A DNA stretch of 64,000 nt from Antedon mediterranea. Lineage: Eukaryota; Echinodermata; Crinoidea; Comatulida; Antedonidae. Within the stretch, counting starts at the first letter, position 1. The number at the start of each line of letters is the position of its first letter. The notes under the pieces are model-generated. The model ran no database searches. It was not told the DNA's origin and worked only from the letters and a program-made list of their open reading frames with translations. The stretch spans positions 395,922-459,921 of the forward strand of contig NC_092678.1 in NCBI RefSeq assembly GCF_964355755.1. The letters are read 5' to 3'. Both the position numbers and the translations under genes were made by a program. This document shows, piece after piece, positions 21,097 through 33,489 of the stretch.

Positions 21097-24000
21097 ATGC
21101 CGTTATCATCTAAAGAAAGATCCAGGAGGTATAGAGAGCGTCTAAAGGAAAATGGAAAACATGATGACTACAAACAGAAAGATCGACAGAGAAAGCAATC
21201 AAAAAGAGAGGCTCTTCACGGCTGTTTCAGAGCGACATAAAGTAGTGAGCCCTCTATCGGTAAAAGTTAAATATTTTCGAAATTGAGGGCGCTATACAAA
21301 CGCGGAAACGATTTGTTTTTATTTAGCGAAAATAATTACATCATATTTAATCAACGAATCAGAAGCCTTTGGTTGTTGAAATCGGTGAGATTTCTTATGA
21401 ATATTCATTAGGAATGTCCTGGTTGTTGTGGGAATCGATTTTGAGACACGAAGCTTGAATACTTTGGTCGTGGTGAGTAGTTGAAATAATGAGATATTTT
21501 AATAGTTTTTTTGTTGCTTTTTGTTATGATTACGGCAAAAATTGCACCACGTGTCTGTTGAATTTTTTAAAGAACCAAAATAAACATTTTTGGGTACTTA
21601 AATAGTTGTTGAACCTCTAGAATTAAAATTGTTTTAACGGCAGATCTAGGCCCAGTTTACCACTCATTCAAAGTTTCATGGCTAAACCCACGTGTTTTAC
21701 GTAGGTGGGTGGGCTTTAAACACACTAGAGCCTATACTCGGGGGACTGTTGTATCTAGTTACTATGGCCAGGATCTGTTAATTAAATAAGTTCAGGCTTT
21801 TGGTGTTCAAGAAAAATAAAAGATTTCTATTTATAATAATATACAGGCCTAGAAGCGTACTTAACAATAATTAATACATTTATTGAGCCTATATGGTACG
21901 ATACGAGGCCTATATAGGTACATACTATAGAGTAGCGCCATATATTATATAGACATCGACTCAAGACTTGGCCTATTTATGTCATGATTTATAGTCGACA
22001 AAGGCAAGGCAAAATCAATATTTTTTTTATTTTTGCATCACGCATGTTGACCCCTTGTATGCATATTCCAGCACCATCACTGCTTGCGAATTATTATTAT
22101 AGCGTGTGTAAAATATTTATTAGTTTCAATTGATTGCGTACAATTTTTTTTATAGGATGAAAACCTTTATTCCTTGGACGTGTGACTTCACTTCACTTTT
22201 CACGAATGATTGCAAACTCAAAATGGAACTGTTTTATCAACTGGTGTTCATGCTTCCAATTACTAATCCATTCATAGAAGAAAGTTCCAATGAAGTCAAT
22301 AGTGACTGAAAATAGACACGAGACCGGACATATTTCGACTTTAGTTCATCGAATTATGTAAATTTATCTAAGAAAAGATTTACGTTAAAATATAAATATT
22401 AATATTTTGAAGCTAATCTAGATTGTGATGACATTTTATAATTATTGTTGTAGGCCTATTGTTTTTTAGTTTTAACACAAAATATTAAATTATATTTTTA
22501 TTAGACTAGAGTAAATATATTGTATAAAGTGATATATGTAATTTAAAATATACAATCAACTGGATATTGAATCAATGTTTTTGTTATTTCCAAGTCTATA
22601 TCTACTTAGTATCATGCCTATCAGCCTAGGCCCATTATCTATATAAATATAGGGACATACATAGTAGGTATACTGATACTGTACTTGATGCCTAAACAAT
22701 AAATTAATTTCTATTATAAATAGGTCTAGCCATACATTTCCTAAAAAATATGGCATGTTACAAATTGTAATAATAATGAAAATAAGTATAAGACCTACTT
22801 TTATGTTCAAAACACAATTTTTGTATGTAGGCCTAATTAACAAAATGTAGGCCTACTTCACTACTATTACTAGCCTAGGTAGGCTACTGTGACCGTGTAA
22901 GTCCACCCACCAAGCCTATCAGACCTACACAGTAGGCCTAAGAATCACAAATTGATTAAAATAGCCATTTTATATGCTTAATTTTAACATAGTTGCAGGT
23001 TTGCCGTTAAACTGGGATTTTGCAGGTTGATAACTAAATAGTTTAAGATTACTATTTTCTTAACAAATCTCCGAAAAAAAATTCGACGGACGAACGAGAA
23101 GACGATAAATCTGACGAAATTTCTGCCGTAAATTGAGGGCGCTTTAAATATTAATTTCGTCGATTGTTTTGTATTGCAAGGCCTTCAATAAAGTAGCGAT
23201 ATTTTTATCTACAAACACAAATTTCGTAATATGTTTATTATTTTATGTTCTTGAAAACTTAGTAAAACAAATAATATCAACAATATTAGACATTTTATTA
23301 ATTATTTTAGAATTCCATGTATAAATATAAAAGCATTATTATACATTAAGGAAGTAAACGAACTATGCAGCGTTGCTAAGTATCGGCGGTGCATGGAAAC
23401 AATGAAAAAGTGTTCGAGAACACGCGGCTAGCGAATAAAAGGAAAAGCGCGTTGTAAACACTTAATGTCGCGCATTACGTGCGTTGAAACAGCCGTGTCT
23501 TACACCTAGAAGTTTGCAGAAATTGAAATGTTCCCAGCGAGAAAATACAAGACGACACAGAGCTAAAAAAAGAGCAATGGAAGAACAAGACGGAGCAAAA
23601 TATTCTGCGCAAAGTCTTGGAAAAGCAGTGAAGCATGCTAAAAGAAATCTCCCTGGGACTCCTCGTAAGGACTTCCGGTTTAAAGTTGTACAAGTTTTAT
23701 CAAGAGAATTTTGCAATGTTGAGCTTACTACGCCCATTAATACTGGCTGTTAGGGTATTGGCAAGAAAGTTGAGGAAACTGTTGAAGCATATTTCTGCAA
23801 AGACGACATATCTTGGCAGAGTCCAAATCGCAAAGATGTTATGGTTATAAAGACAGATGGTGAGAAAAGATATGTGCCAAAGAGATTTTTACTGATGTCG
23901 CTCAGAGAATGTCATTCTCTTTATCTATTAAGTCATCCAGATAAACCTATTGGACTGTCTAAGTTCTGTTCTCTAAGACCAGCTTTTGTAAACCTATTTC

Positions 24001-25500
24001 CCACATACGTTATGTGTTTGCAAATATCATGAAAATGTGAAGCTTCTTTTGCAAGTCGTGAAAACTGCAACAAAGTGTGAGCACGTTAGCACAGAATTTC
24101 GCAATTTTATTGGATCAATAACATGTGACCAAGAAAATAAAGCTTGCATGCTGCAGAGCTGTGATGGCTGTTCATCCAAATTCAATGACCTTTTCTGTTT
24201 CCCAAACATGAATGACAAGTCTATCGTATGGCATCAGTGGATTTCTGTCGAAGGCCACTTTGAAAAGGTTCAACAACATGGAACACTGTTAGAATGTGTT
24301 GATCTCCTTCGGGAACAAGTCCCTGCCTTTCTGATTCATACATTTGTGAAACGACTACAGAGTGCAGCATTTGAAGCGCACAAGAAGAGTTCGTCAACTG
24401 AAATGGCTGTTGTCCAGATTGATTTTGCTGAAAACTTTTCCATCATTCATCAAAATGAAATACAAAGCGGGCACTGGAATCATAGCCAGGTTACCATCTT
24501 CACCTGCTGTGTTCATGCTGGAGATAAAGTATATTCATATGCAATTGTAAGCAATGAACTCAATCATGGGAAATATGAAGTTGCAAAATACTTGGACTTT
24601 ATAATACAGGACTTGAAGGTGAAATTACCAAGTTTGCAGCATATCAATTTCTACAGTGACGGGGCTGCCAGCCAGTTCAAACAAAAATATTTGTTTGAAA
24701 ATATAACTTATTTTAAAGATGATTATGGAATCACATGTGCCTGGAATTTCTTTGCAACATCGCATGGAAAAGGTGCGGTAGATGGCATAGGTGGTCTCAT
24801 TAAGAGCATGGTTCATTCAAAGATAAAACTTGGCCGATTCGTGAGTGATGCTGAATCTTTCGCAAAAGTTGCAAGTGAAGCTGTGAAAGGGGTAAATGTC
24901 GTCTACATTTCGGCTGAAGACATTCAAAAAGATAGAGCAAAGATGGATAGTCGTTGGGAGAATGTTAGAGCCCTCCCAAGTACACACAGCACTCATCATG
25001 TAGTCCCTACAGGGCTCCATACTGTGAACTATGCACAACATACTTCTTCTAAAGACAAGAAAGAGTTCACTTTAGTAGTTGATTCAAGAAAAGACCATGA
25101 AGTTGCCACAACATCAGTAGCTGACTCATCATCTGCACCAACGTCTGTAACAAAGGAACCGACAAAGGAACTGACAAAGGAACCGACAAAGGAACCGACA
25201 AATGAACCTATAAACGCACAGAAAGGAGATTTTGTTCTTATCAAATATACCATAGAAAGAAGCAAGAAAATTTTTAACTATGTTGCAATAGTTGATGACA
25301 TTCCTAAAGACAAACCAGAACTTAACATTATTCATTTATATAAGTTTGATAAAGAAGGGAAGATTTTTGTTGTTAAAGACTTGGTTGGGACTTATGGGAT
25401 AATTAATAGAGATCAAATTGTATCTGTACTCCCAGCACCATTGATGGACTCTAAAGAAAGGTATCACTTTAAAGAACCACTTCCACAGACTATGGGATAA
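21097..25500 (+). pseudogene. Transposase-like gene split by a nested element
   Basis: The N-terminus is at 21,097-21,216: a short Arg/Lys-rich segment (SKERSRRYRERLKENGK). The frame continues at 23,502 after the nested insertion and one TCTT are skipped. It then meets an in-frame TAG at 23,751-23,753 and a frameshift between about 23,950 and 24,020, and runs open to 25,500 (the last 487 codons are clean). The C-terminal part has VVQIDFAENFS, NFYSDGAASQFKQKY and WNFFATSHGKGAVDGIGG, with Asp residues spaced as in RNase H-like catalytic cores, then KEPT repeats. I recall similar FAENY / SDG..AQ / SHGKG..DG.GG proteins as multicopy genes in cnidarians and other invertebrates. Transposase function is inferred from these motifs and the inverted ends. 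Confidence 0.7.
21217..23497. mobile_element. Nested 2.28-kb inverted-repeat element
   Basis: Ends CACGGCTGTTTCA...TGAAACAGCCGTG with flanking TCTT (21,213-21,216 and 23,498-23,501). Inner sequence continues the inverted similarity (AGCGACATAAAGTAGTG against CGCGACATTAAGTG). Removing the element and one TCTT leaves the host transposase reading frame uninterrupted at that point, which supports the boundaries. It has no ORF of note. Two direct TTGAGGGCGCT motifs lie near the ends (about 21,281 and 23,133). Confidence 0.85.
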
Positions 25501-26334
25501 AATCTTTTTTGGAATACGGTCAATAGTCACTGTAAACTTAAACATGTAAATAACATTAATTCAACTGTATAAATTCCGTAATCATATTCATATTTCACCT
25601 ATATATCACAATACTTATATAGAAAATGTACTTTTATTCTTATCAGATATTGGTATGTGTTTATTATTATATTTAGTAATATTTCTAATTCAAAATACTC
25701 TAATATAATCCATATATTAAAACAAAATAAGTTCATATTTTTGTGATATTAATATCTGTTTTTAGAACCATTAGTTCAAATGAAATAAAGTTTTTTTTTT
25801 TAACATTGCAACAATTTTGTAAGACTTTTTTTTCTTAATATATTGTGTTTTCCCTTAAAATTATTCAGAAACCCTTATTAAATAAATTTAAAGATGGTCT
25901 GCAGATTTCAATTTCAGAGGTAATTCCGTCACTGTAATTCCGTCACAGGACCGTGTGTCAAATTATTACTATATATCAAAAACTGAAACTTTTTTTTAAA
26001 AACAAAAACTTATGTTCAATACTACATTAAATAATGGCTAAATTGAATGTATTAATTTTTTTAATTTCCAGTACAATTCACAGAGTTTTAATGAAATGTT
26101 TAGGGGTAAAAATGAGGTTGTTTTTCTGCGAAATTCCGTCACGATATATGTTTTATGATATTATAAAAAAATATGGTTGGTTTTTAAATTTTTTTTGTGT
26201 GGAAATAATTAGTAGAATCACTAGCTATTAAACTATTAAACTTGTTTTGAAATCTGCCTTAAACTAAAAAAGATACAAGGAATTTAAATGTAAAATTATG
26301 GAAAATGTGTAATTCCGTCACCGTGGAATTGCCC
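25501..26334 (+). other. Right non-coding arm of the 6.35-kb transposon
   Basis: AT-rich 3' region with at least four AATTCCGTCAC motifs, two of them adjacent (25,922 and 25,937), and the terminal copy running into the TIR (26,311-26,334). Confidence 0.6.
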
Positions 26335-26426
26335 TCTTTTTAATTTAGCAAACCCAAACCCTCTTACTTAAAAAAATTCAAAATCTAACATAGCCTAATC
26401 TTCTGAACAACAACACAACAACTTAC

Positions 26427-26574
26427 TGCAGATTTTGTCAAAAACCTTTTTTTGCTCAAATGTTAAAAAAGCGAATCCACACTTCTTGCCCAATTTCTGC
26501 TCCGGTGGAATGTATACAGATTTTTCCATACTGGAATACGTATATCTTCTGTCTCTTGGGTCCACACTGCATTC
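26427..26574 (-). pseudogene. hnRNP A/B-like RRM exon with 5-bp deletion
   Basis: Full exon shape on the minus strand: acceptor (gtttacag) at 26,575-26,576 and GTAAGT donor at 26,421-26,426. It encodes IYVFQYGKI, then SVYIPPEQ and KKCGFAFLTFEQKKVFDKIC, the RNP1-containing half of an hnRNP-type RRM. Compared with 9,961-10,073 it lacks 5 bp (CAAAT) between YGKI and SVYIPP, which moves the two halves into different frames. It is therefore a pseudoexon unless this is a sequencing error. The neighbouring intron holds the 6.35-kb transposon. Confidence 0.6.
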
Positions 26575-28169
26575 CTGTAAACAAAGTTATTGTTAAAGTT
26601 AACAAAGACTATTGATGTGATATTGTTCAGTTCTATTCATTAACAATTCTATCTAGGCTTGTAAAATTATAGATTCGCAAACACATTTGAGGATTGAATA
26701 TGGCTTTATTATCAACATAGCCTCATCACAAACCCACCACGCCATAAAGCTGGCTTGAAGAAAACCATTTCCATAACCGATTTGATTAACATCTATCAGA
26801 GCCATATATATGAAACGTTTATTTTTATTACAAAATCTAGAAGTTGATGAGTTGTAGATATTGGATCATGCATCAATAAGGCTAAAAAAACATTGTGACG
26901 TCATCGTATGGCCACACAAATGTAAAATATAGGAATTTTTGTCTCTTTCGTTATTGCTCATCATATTCAATGGAGCGCATCACGCTTATCTGTATTCCTT
27001 TTTCTCCGACATTTTAATATTGTCTAGGTCAATCAACTATCTTTCGCAAGAGATAAAAATATTTTAATTTTTATGACGTCATCATGCCTAAAAATTTAAA
27101 TTACATGGGTCATTAATTTCATCTTTACAGTAAATTTTAATCTGTAATAGCACGCAAGAATAAAATGTGATAATCACGATTAAAGCGTTTTCTGGAAGCT
27201 ATTGGATTGTAGATACGAATTCATGTGAACATATTGCCAATCGGATGTTGTGACGTCATCATATGGCCACTTGACTTTAAAAAGTCGTATTTTCATCTTT
27301 TGCATCATAGTTCATTACATTTAAAAGAGCGCGCATCCATATTTCACGTATTCAAATTTCTTCTACACGTTAATATTTTGTTGCTGAGATAATTTCCTTC
27401 CGAAATTGCTACCTTCGCGTTTCATTTCGAAACCGTCAACATGTTAAAAATTGTAATAAATAGGGAGTCCCGTAATTTCACCTATTCTACACTGTATGTA
27501 ATATACAGATTATACTGTGTATACTATATGACACAAAATAACAGAATTCAGCAATAACAACATATAATATTCTTCAGTTCAGGTCATAATGCCATAATCT
27601 TTTTCTGTGTGCAATATTCCAACGTATGACGTGCACCTGGCGTTTCTCGTGCGGATAACTAACTGGTCAAAGTAACGAGTTTCATGTCTAGTTAAAAATT
27701 GTAATGTAATGCAATGTAATTGCACATTTTACGGTGAAATATCGTTGTGCACAGCGAATAGAAGTACTTGCGGCAAAGAATATTGCGCACGCATGCAACT
27801 AGTACATTATAAAGTTTAATAATTCATAATGCATGCTTTGATGACTTAAATAAAATAATAAAGTGTTGTGGATATATTTGTTAATATACTGAAAAGGGTA
27901 TGAACAATATTATATAATACAAATAAAATGATGAATGATTCTCTGAATCTTAATAACGTTGGCGGCGCAGTTTGTGTCAAAAACACAGAGAGCCAAATAC
28001 TGCATAAAAAGAGGGGTGAATTTGTGTTTTTTGTATTGGTTCATGCTTTGATGTATCCTAAATTGTTATACAAAAGATACGCGCGCGCCCCAGCGTGCGA
28101 ATTCTTTGCCCCAAAAATGGCTTCTAATTTTCAATGTCGCAACTCTTTATATATATGGCTCTGACATCT
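26575..28169. repeat. Non-coding DNA with repeated TGACGTCATC modules
   Basis: No gene seen. TTGTGACGTCATC(G/A)TATGGCCAC occurs at about 26,891 and 27,250, with a shorter TGACGTCATCATG at about 27,075. The flanks are also similar, so these are copies of a dispersed repeat about 360 bp apart. The core matches a CRE/ATF palindrome, which may be coincidental. Confidence 0.55.
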
Positions 28170-30252
28170 ATGCTTACATAGCGCCCTCTATAATTACCGT
28201 ACCTTTAGTGTTTGGAAGTATGGATACGGTAGCCATAACGATTTTGTATTTAAATTTAAAGACATTTTTATAAAAATGTTTTTTTTTATTTTTTCTAATA
28301 GTTATAAGTAGAACTACTGGGCCTAAATACTATTACTACACCTTTTTTTGGCCTATCTACTGTAGCATCACCGCTCCATTACTAATACCACCTACCAACC
28401 AACCCGACTGTACTGCGATTCGGGCCGCGTTTAAGACTACAGACAGACACAAAAAGGCACACATGTTTGTTGAATTGAAACGAAATTTACCGGTCCCAAA
28501 GAATTGTTATAATTAAATTCATTGTTTTTAATAATCACATAATGATAAAAACAACATCCTACATATATACAATCAAATATTTCAGTTAAAATTTTTATAA
28601 AGAATACTTACTTATTTTACTTTTGCCGCCGCTATGACTGCAACCAAAACGAAAAATAATTAAGAGACCAGGCCAGACGCGCCTTACTTAAATACACACG
28701 AAAGACACATGTGACCTGAACTGAATTACAAAATGGCGGATATGGTGTTTTCATCATATTAATTGGCAGGATAATTTGAGAATAAAATAATTTGAACATC
28801 AGTTTACAGATTTTTGATGAAAAATGGTTAATATAATTTATATTCAATCAATTCATATTTCCCAATTGTGAATCAAAGCATATAACGTAACATTCCTGAA
28901 TAAATTAAAAAATAAATAAAAATACAGTTTTTCTAATTCTGGCAATACCGATAACCAGGTTCATTAATATTCATGAGGAGGAAACATGAATATTCAATTA
29001 GTTTCGCGATAACGAGGCTCTACTAATAAAAGGCTATAAAGTTTAATCTGCATGTAAACTTTGTTTTACTTCTTCAATCCATGGTTTAATTTAATAACAT
29101 AAAACTTTACAAACATCGAAACATAAGGCCAGTCATTATTATTCAATATTTCTGTTGTTTAATCAATATTATGTATAGAAATACACAATTTCAAAGGGGG
29201 AATTGTGTATATATTTTTCATATGTATTGCTTTGAGATACCACACATTATATTATCTGTTATAACGTGTACATCCAAATAAATAGATACAATTTTTAAAT
29301 AATATAATACAAGCGTGGCTTCAGTAGCACACATGCATATCTCTACATCACTATGAAGCGTGGCTTCAGTAGCACACATGCATATCTCTACATCACTATG
29401 AAGCGTGGCTTCAGTAGCACACATGCATATCTCTACATCACTATGAAGCGTGGCTTCAGTAGCACACATGCATATCTCTACATCACTATGAAGCGTGGCT
29501 TCAGTAGCACACATGCATATCTCTACATCACTATGAAGCGTGGCTTCAGTAGCACACATGCATATCTCTACATCACTATGAAGCGTGGCTTCAGTAGCAC
29601 ACATGCATATCTCTACATCACTATGAAGCGTGGCTTCAGTAGCACACATATGCATATCTCTACATCACTATGAAGCGTGGCTTCAGTAGCACACATATGC
29701 ATATCTCTACATCACTATGAAGCGTGGCTTCAGTAGCACACATGCATATCTCTACATCACTATGAAGCGTGGCTTCAGTAGCACACATGCATATCTCTAC
29801 ATCACTATGAAGCGTGGCTTCAGTAGCACACATGCATATCTCTACATCACTATGAAGCGTGGCTTCAGTAGCACACATGCATATCTCTACATCACTATGA
29901 AGCGTGGCTTCAGTAGCACACATGCATATCTCTACATCACTATGAAGCGTGGCTTCAGTAGCACACATGCATATCTCTACATCACTATGAAGCGTGGCTT
30001 CAGTAGCACACATGCATATCTCTACATCACTATGAAGCGTGGCTTCAGTAGCACACATGCATATCTCTACATCACTATGAAGCGTGGCTTCAGTAGCACA
30101 CATGCATATCTCTACATCACTATGAAGCGTGGCTTCAGTAGCACACATGCATATCTCTACATCACTATGAAGCGTGGCTTCAGTAGCACACATGCATATC
30201 TCTACATCAATATGTTGGTAAAAACTCAAATTTGAGGGCGCTATGTAAGCAT
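28170..30252. mobile_element. Candidate inverted-repeat element enclosing a minisatellite
   Basis: A perfect 19-bp inverted repeat, ATGCTTACATAGCGCCCTC, at 28,170-28,188 and its complement at 30,234-30,252. The interior has AT-rich sequence and a 45-bp minisatellite ending 23 bp from the right repeat. No target duplication was recognised, so this could be an element or an inverted duplication. Confidence 0.5.
29312..30211. repeat. 45-bp minisatellite, about 20 units
   Basis: Nearly identical 45-bp units (core gcgtggcttcagtagcacac). Two units at 29,623-29,716 carry an extra AT dinucleotide. The 45-bp period is a multiple of three, so long frames appear on both strands (15-residue repeats); these are not regarded as genes. 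Confidence 0.93.
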
Positions 30253-30456
30253 AAATATATTCACCATGATGTCAACTTTGTTTACAGAAATGAAAACTTT
30301 GAAAATACAATACAAATAAAACACAATCAAGTCAATTTTTATTTGGATTCATTTTATTTCATTAAAAAAGAAAAAAGCGCAAAAGCACAAATTTGATTCA
30401 TTTAATATAAATGATAAATAACCATTGGTTTAACATATATATCTCGGTTGACTTAA

Positions 30457-31002
30457 AGATGTATTGTCCCTTGAAACACAAAAAATGAAAAAAAAATATT
30501 CTAAATTCAAATTAGCCATATCAAAGTAATATTAAAGTTATTCACTTTAAGTCGAAAAATCGAGCCAAAAACAACAAGTTTACGTAATTAACAGGTAAAT
30601 TAATTAGATTACATTTCGTCTGGGAAATCGTCGCAAGCGAAAGTAAACAAAGATTTCAAACCATGAGTATGCATTATATATGATGCTAATTAGGATTGTT
30701 TACAACTCGTCACGGTTGAGAAGGTGTTTTCACACAGATCGCGAAGAAGTTTTATGATTATGCATACAGAGTAGCCAAACAAGCGCGTTGCATTATGAGA
30801 TATGTTTTGATTGAAAACTTTGACTGGAAGTCAAAGTTATTTTTTGAACAAAAAAACATTTGTATTTCGGTTAAATTATTTTTTTTTTCGACTAATTTTT
30901 GGTGAAAGTTAATAACTATTATGATACTTCAAAATGACCCCCTTTTTTTCAAAATTTAAAAAAAAAATTTTTTTTGAAATTAGTCAAAGGGACAATACAT
31001 CT
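30457..31002. mobile_element. 546-bp MITE with TTAA target duplication
   Basis: Inverted ends AGATGTATTGTCCCTT...AAGGGACAATACATCT flanked by TTAA at 30,453-30,456 and 31,003-31,006. The interior is AT-rich without coding potential. A TTAA duplication is typical of piggyBac and Kolobok; which one applies here is not resolved. Confidence 0.82.
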
Positions 31003-31536
31003 TTAATAAATAATATTTCTATAGAAAATTTACTTTTAAAATTAATTTTCCATATGATTTTACAGATTAAATAATTTCTGACGAAAAAGTCTAAATATAT
31101 AAATTAAATATAAGAAACATTTTTGTACAGCAATTTAATTTTAAAAATATTATCTTTATATGTACTTAAACTTTTCAAAAATGAATATGATTAAAACTAT
31201 TAAACAACACTTTTATTTCAAATTAAAATAAATCAATATTTGCAATATAGTTAATGTTTAAAAAAATGACATGTAATGACATGACATGTAATGGTAACCT
31301 CTCCTAACTTATCTACTACTTACATACCATAACTAATAAAGACAAAACTGATCTACTACTAATAAAGGCGACAAAAAAAAAATCTATTGACAAGCAACGT
31401 AAACGCAATACAAAAAATTGAAATCTGTAGGATTTGGATGGCATAAAATAGGAAAATGGCGCCCCCTACATCCAATTCTTTATATAGTCAAAGATCTTAT
31501 ATATATACAAGAACTTTGATATAGTGTACGACCAAA
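31003..31536. other. AT-rich non-coding sequence
   Basis: No gene; a short acatgtaatgacatg direct repeat at about 31,268-31,290. Confidence 0.5.
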
Positions 31537-32130
31537 ATGCATGCACGTCGCGTGCAATATTCATTGCAATCTCTAGTGGTTTATTAATGCGTGCACGTCG
31601 CGTGTCAATATTCATTGCAATCTCTAGTGGTTTATTAATGCGTGCACGTCGCGTGTCAATATTCATTGCAATCTCTAGTGGTTTATTAATGCGTGCACGC
31701 CGCGTGCCAATATTCATTGCAATCTCTAGTGGTTTATTAATGCATGCACGCCGCGTGCCAATATTCATTGCAATCTCTAGTGGTTTATTAACGCATGCAC
31801 GTCGCGTGCCATTATAATCTCTAGTGGTTTATTAATGCGTGCACGTCGCGTGCCAATATTCATTGCAATCTTTAGTGGTTTATTAATGCGTGCACGTCGC
31901 GTGCCAATATTCATTGCAATCTCTAGTGGTTTATTAATGCGTGCACATATTCATTGCAATCTCTAGTGGTTTATTAATGCGTGCACGTCGCGTGCCAATA
32001 TTCATTGCAATCTCTAGTGGTTTATTAATGCATGGACGCCGCGTGCCAATATTCATTGCAATCTCTAGTGGTTTATTAATGCGTGCACGCCGCGTGCCAA
32101 TATTCATTGCAATCTCTAGTGGTTTATTAC
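31537..32130. repeat. 51-bp minisatellite, about 12 units
   Basis: Units built on gcgtgcacgtcgcgtgccaa plus ttcattgcaatctctagtgg and a short tail, with point variants (tcgcgtg/ccgcgtg, gcgtg/gcatg) and some units shortened (about 31,810 and 31,945). The 51-bp period keeps frames open on both strands, which explains the ORFs seen there. Confidence 0.92.
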
Positions 32131-33240
32131 AAAATTCGAGGCACCACTGCTGATATACAAAACGATTATGAAGAAAGGTTACAATGTTATTGTAGCGTGT
32201 TACAGACATATGAAGTGCAGTGCAAAGTAAAATGTTAGTTTGTGCATAAAAATAAGATATATCATTTCTACTTCTAACCAACCACCTATGGCCTACTTAC
32301 ATACCTTAACTACTAAAGGACATCTAATAAGGAACCAGGGATGCCAAATAAAGAGAGGTAGATACCATTACATGCCAACAAAAAAAGACAAAATGTACAA
32401 AGTTGAAAAAATGTATTTATTATTATTTATAAAAAAAAAATGAAATTTAAAAAAAATTAATTGCACTCTCATTTAAATTTTTTGTATTCAATATAAATGT
32501 CATAGTTGCATAATGAGCTGACTGACGTCTGGTACGTGAACTCATCTAACCCTGAAGTCGCTTTTGCACTGGTAGCTGTTTGGTCACCTTGCAGGCCTAC
32601 TGGTCACTTTGCAGGCCTACTGGTGGACATGTCCATGAGTGGTCATATGTTATGGTCACACTCATTCTAGTGGCCATCTCAGACTGTAGACTGTATACTA
32701 TTTCTCATGCATTGGGTAGACTAAGCATTGCTTGATGGTAGTAATTCTGCATAAGAATATACACAACTGGTAACTGAAAGAATAAAGTACAACATAGAAT
32801 TATTTTTAATGACGTTTGTTTAAACTGGCCGGCATCATTTAGTTGTTAAAAGTTCAAACTTTCTATCTAAAATGGACCAAAAGCACTACATACACCACTA
32901 AATCCAGTGACCATATTCAAACTGCGTCTCATACTTTTTACTTACAAATAGGATCGTGCCATACACGTCTCGGTTTACCATTAGTTCTTCTTTAACTTCT
33001 TTATTTATTCTGCTAGCTCATCTCTTGGTTTCGTCATGCGCATTCATACTTCTGAAAAAAACAAAATACAGGCTTAATTATTACACGATTTGTTCACCAA
33101 CCTGGGTGGGTGCAATCTAAATATTTCTTATTTTGTACCAATTTGTAATTAAACAGCAGCTTCTAATACAACTAATACCTTTTGTATTTTATGTTCCAAG
33201 GTATATCGTTCCAAGGTATATCATCCTCAAGGAGCAGTTC
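32131..33240. other. Non-coding DNA
   Basis: No gene recognised; a short tandem copy of gcaggcctactggt at 32,592-32,625. Confidence 0.45.
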
Positions 33241-33410
33241 ATTCACATTAAATCATCAGTGGGAGTCAACATCATTGGTCAACGTAGAGATGTAGTTCAT
33301 ATTAAATGGGTATCAGTGGGAGTCAACATCATTGGTCAACGTATAGATGTAGTTTACATTAAATCGGCATCAGTGAAGTCAACATCATTGGTCAACGTAG
33401 AGATGTAGTT
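33241..33410. repeat. About 57-bp tandem repeat, three units
   Basis: Three units sharing gtgggagtcaacatcattgg and tcaacgtagagatgtag, starting near 33,259, 33,316 and 33,373. Confidence 0.75.
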
Positions 33411-33489
33411 CTCGTAGCTCATGGACTCATTGGTTTAGTGTGGTAGCCAATATCAATCATCAAAGCTGACAGGGTAACCTAAATGTGGT

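Larger units (their letters stand above)
19982..26338 (+). mobile_element. 6.35-kb DNA transposon, unassigned superfamily, with nested insertion
   Basis: The element proper is 19,986-26,334, with inverted ends GGGCAATTCCA and a TCTT duplication at 19,982-19,985 and 26,335-26,338. The empty site is visible in copy 1 at about 9,865-9,868, which fixes both boundaries. Subterminal regions carry repeated AATTCCGTCAC-type motifs (about 20,512, 25,922, 25,937, 26,132, 26,311), plausible transposase binding sites. It encodes a transposase-like protein (see 21,097-25,500). The superfamily was not identified. Confidence 0.88.

Noticed and set aside
23484-23753. 89-codon ORF beginning MKQPCLTPRSL
   Set aside because: The first codons belong to the end of the nested inverted-repeat element. 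The true frame enters from the exon at 21,097-21,216 across the TCTT duplication.
29218-30235. Long repetitive ORFs on both strands
   Set aside because: Artefact of a 45-bp repeat without stops; no start context, no unique sequence, and both strands are equally open.
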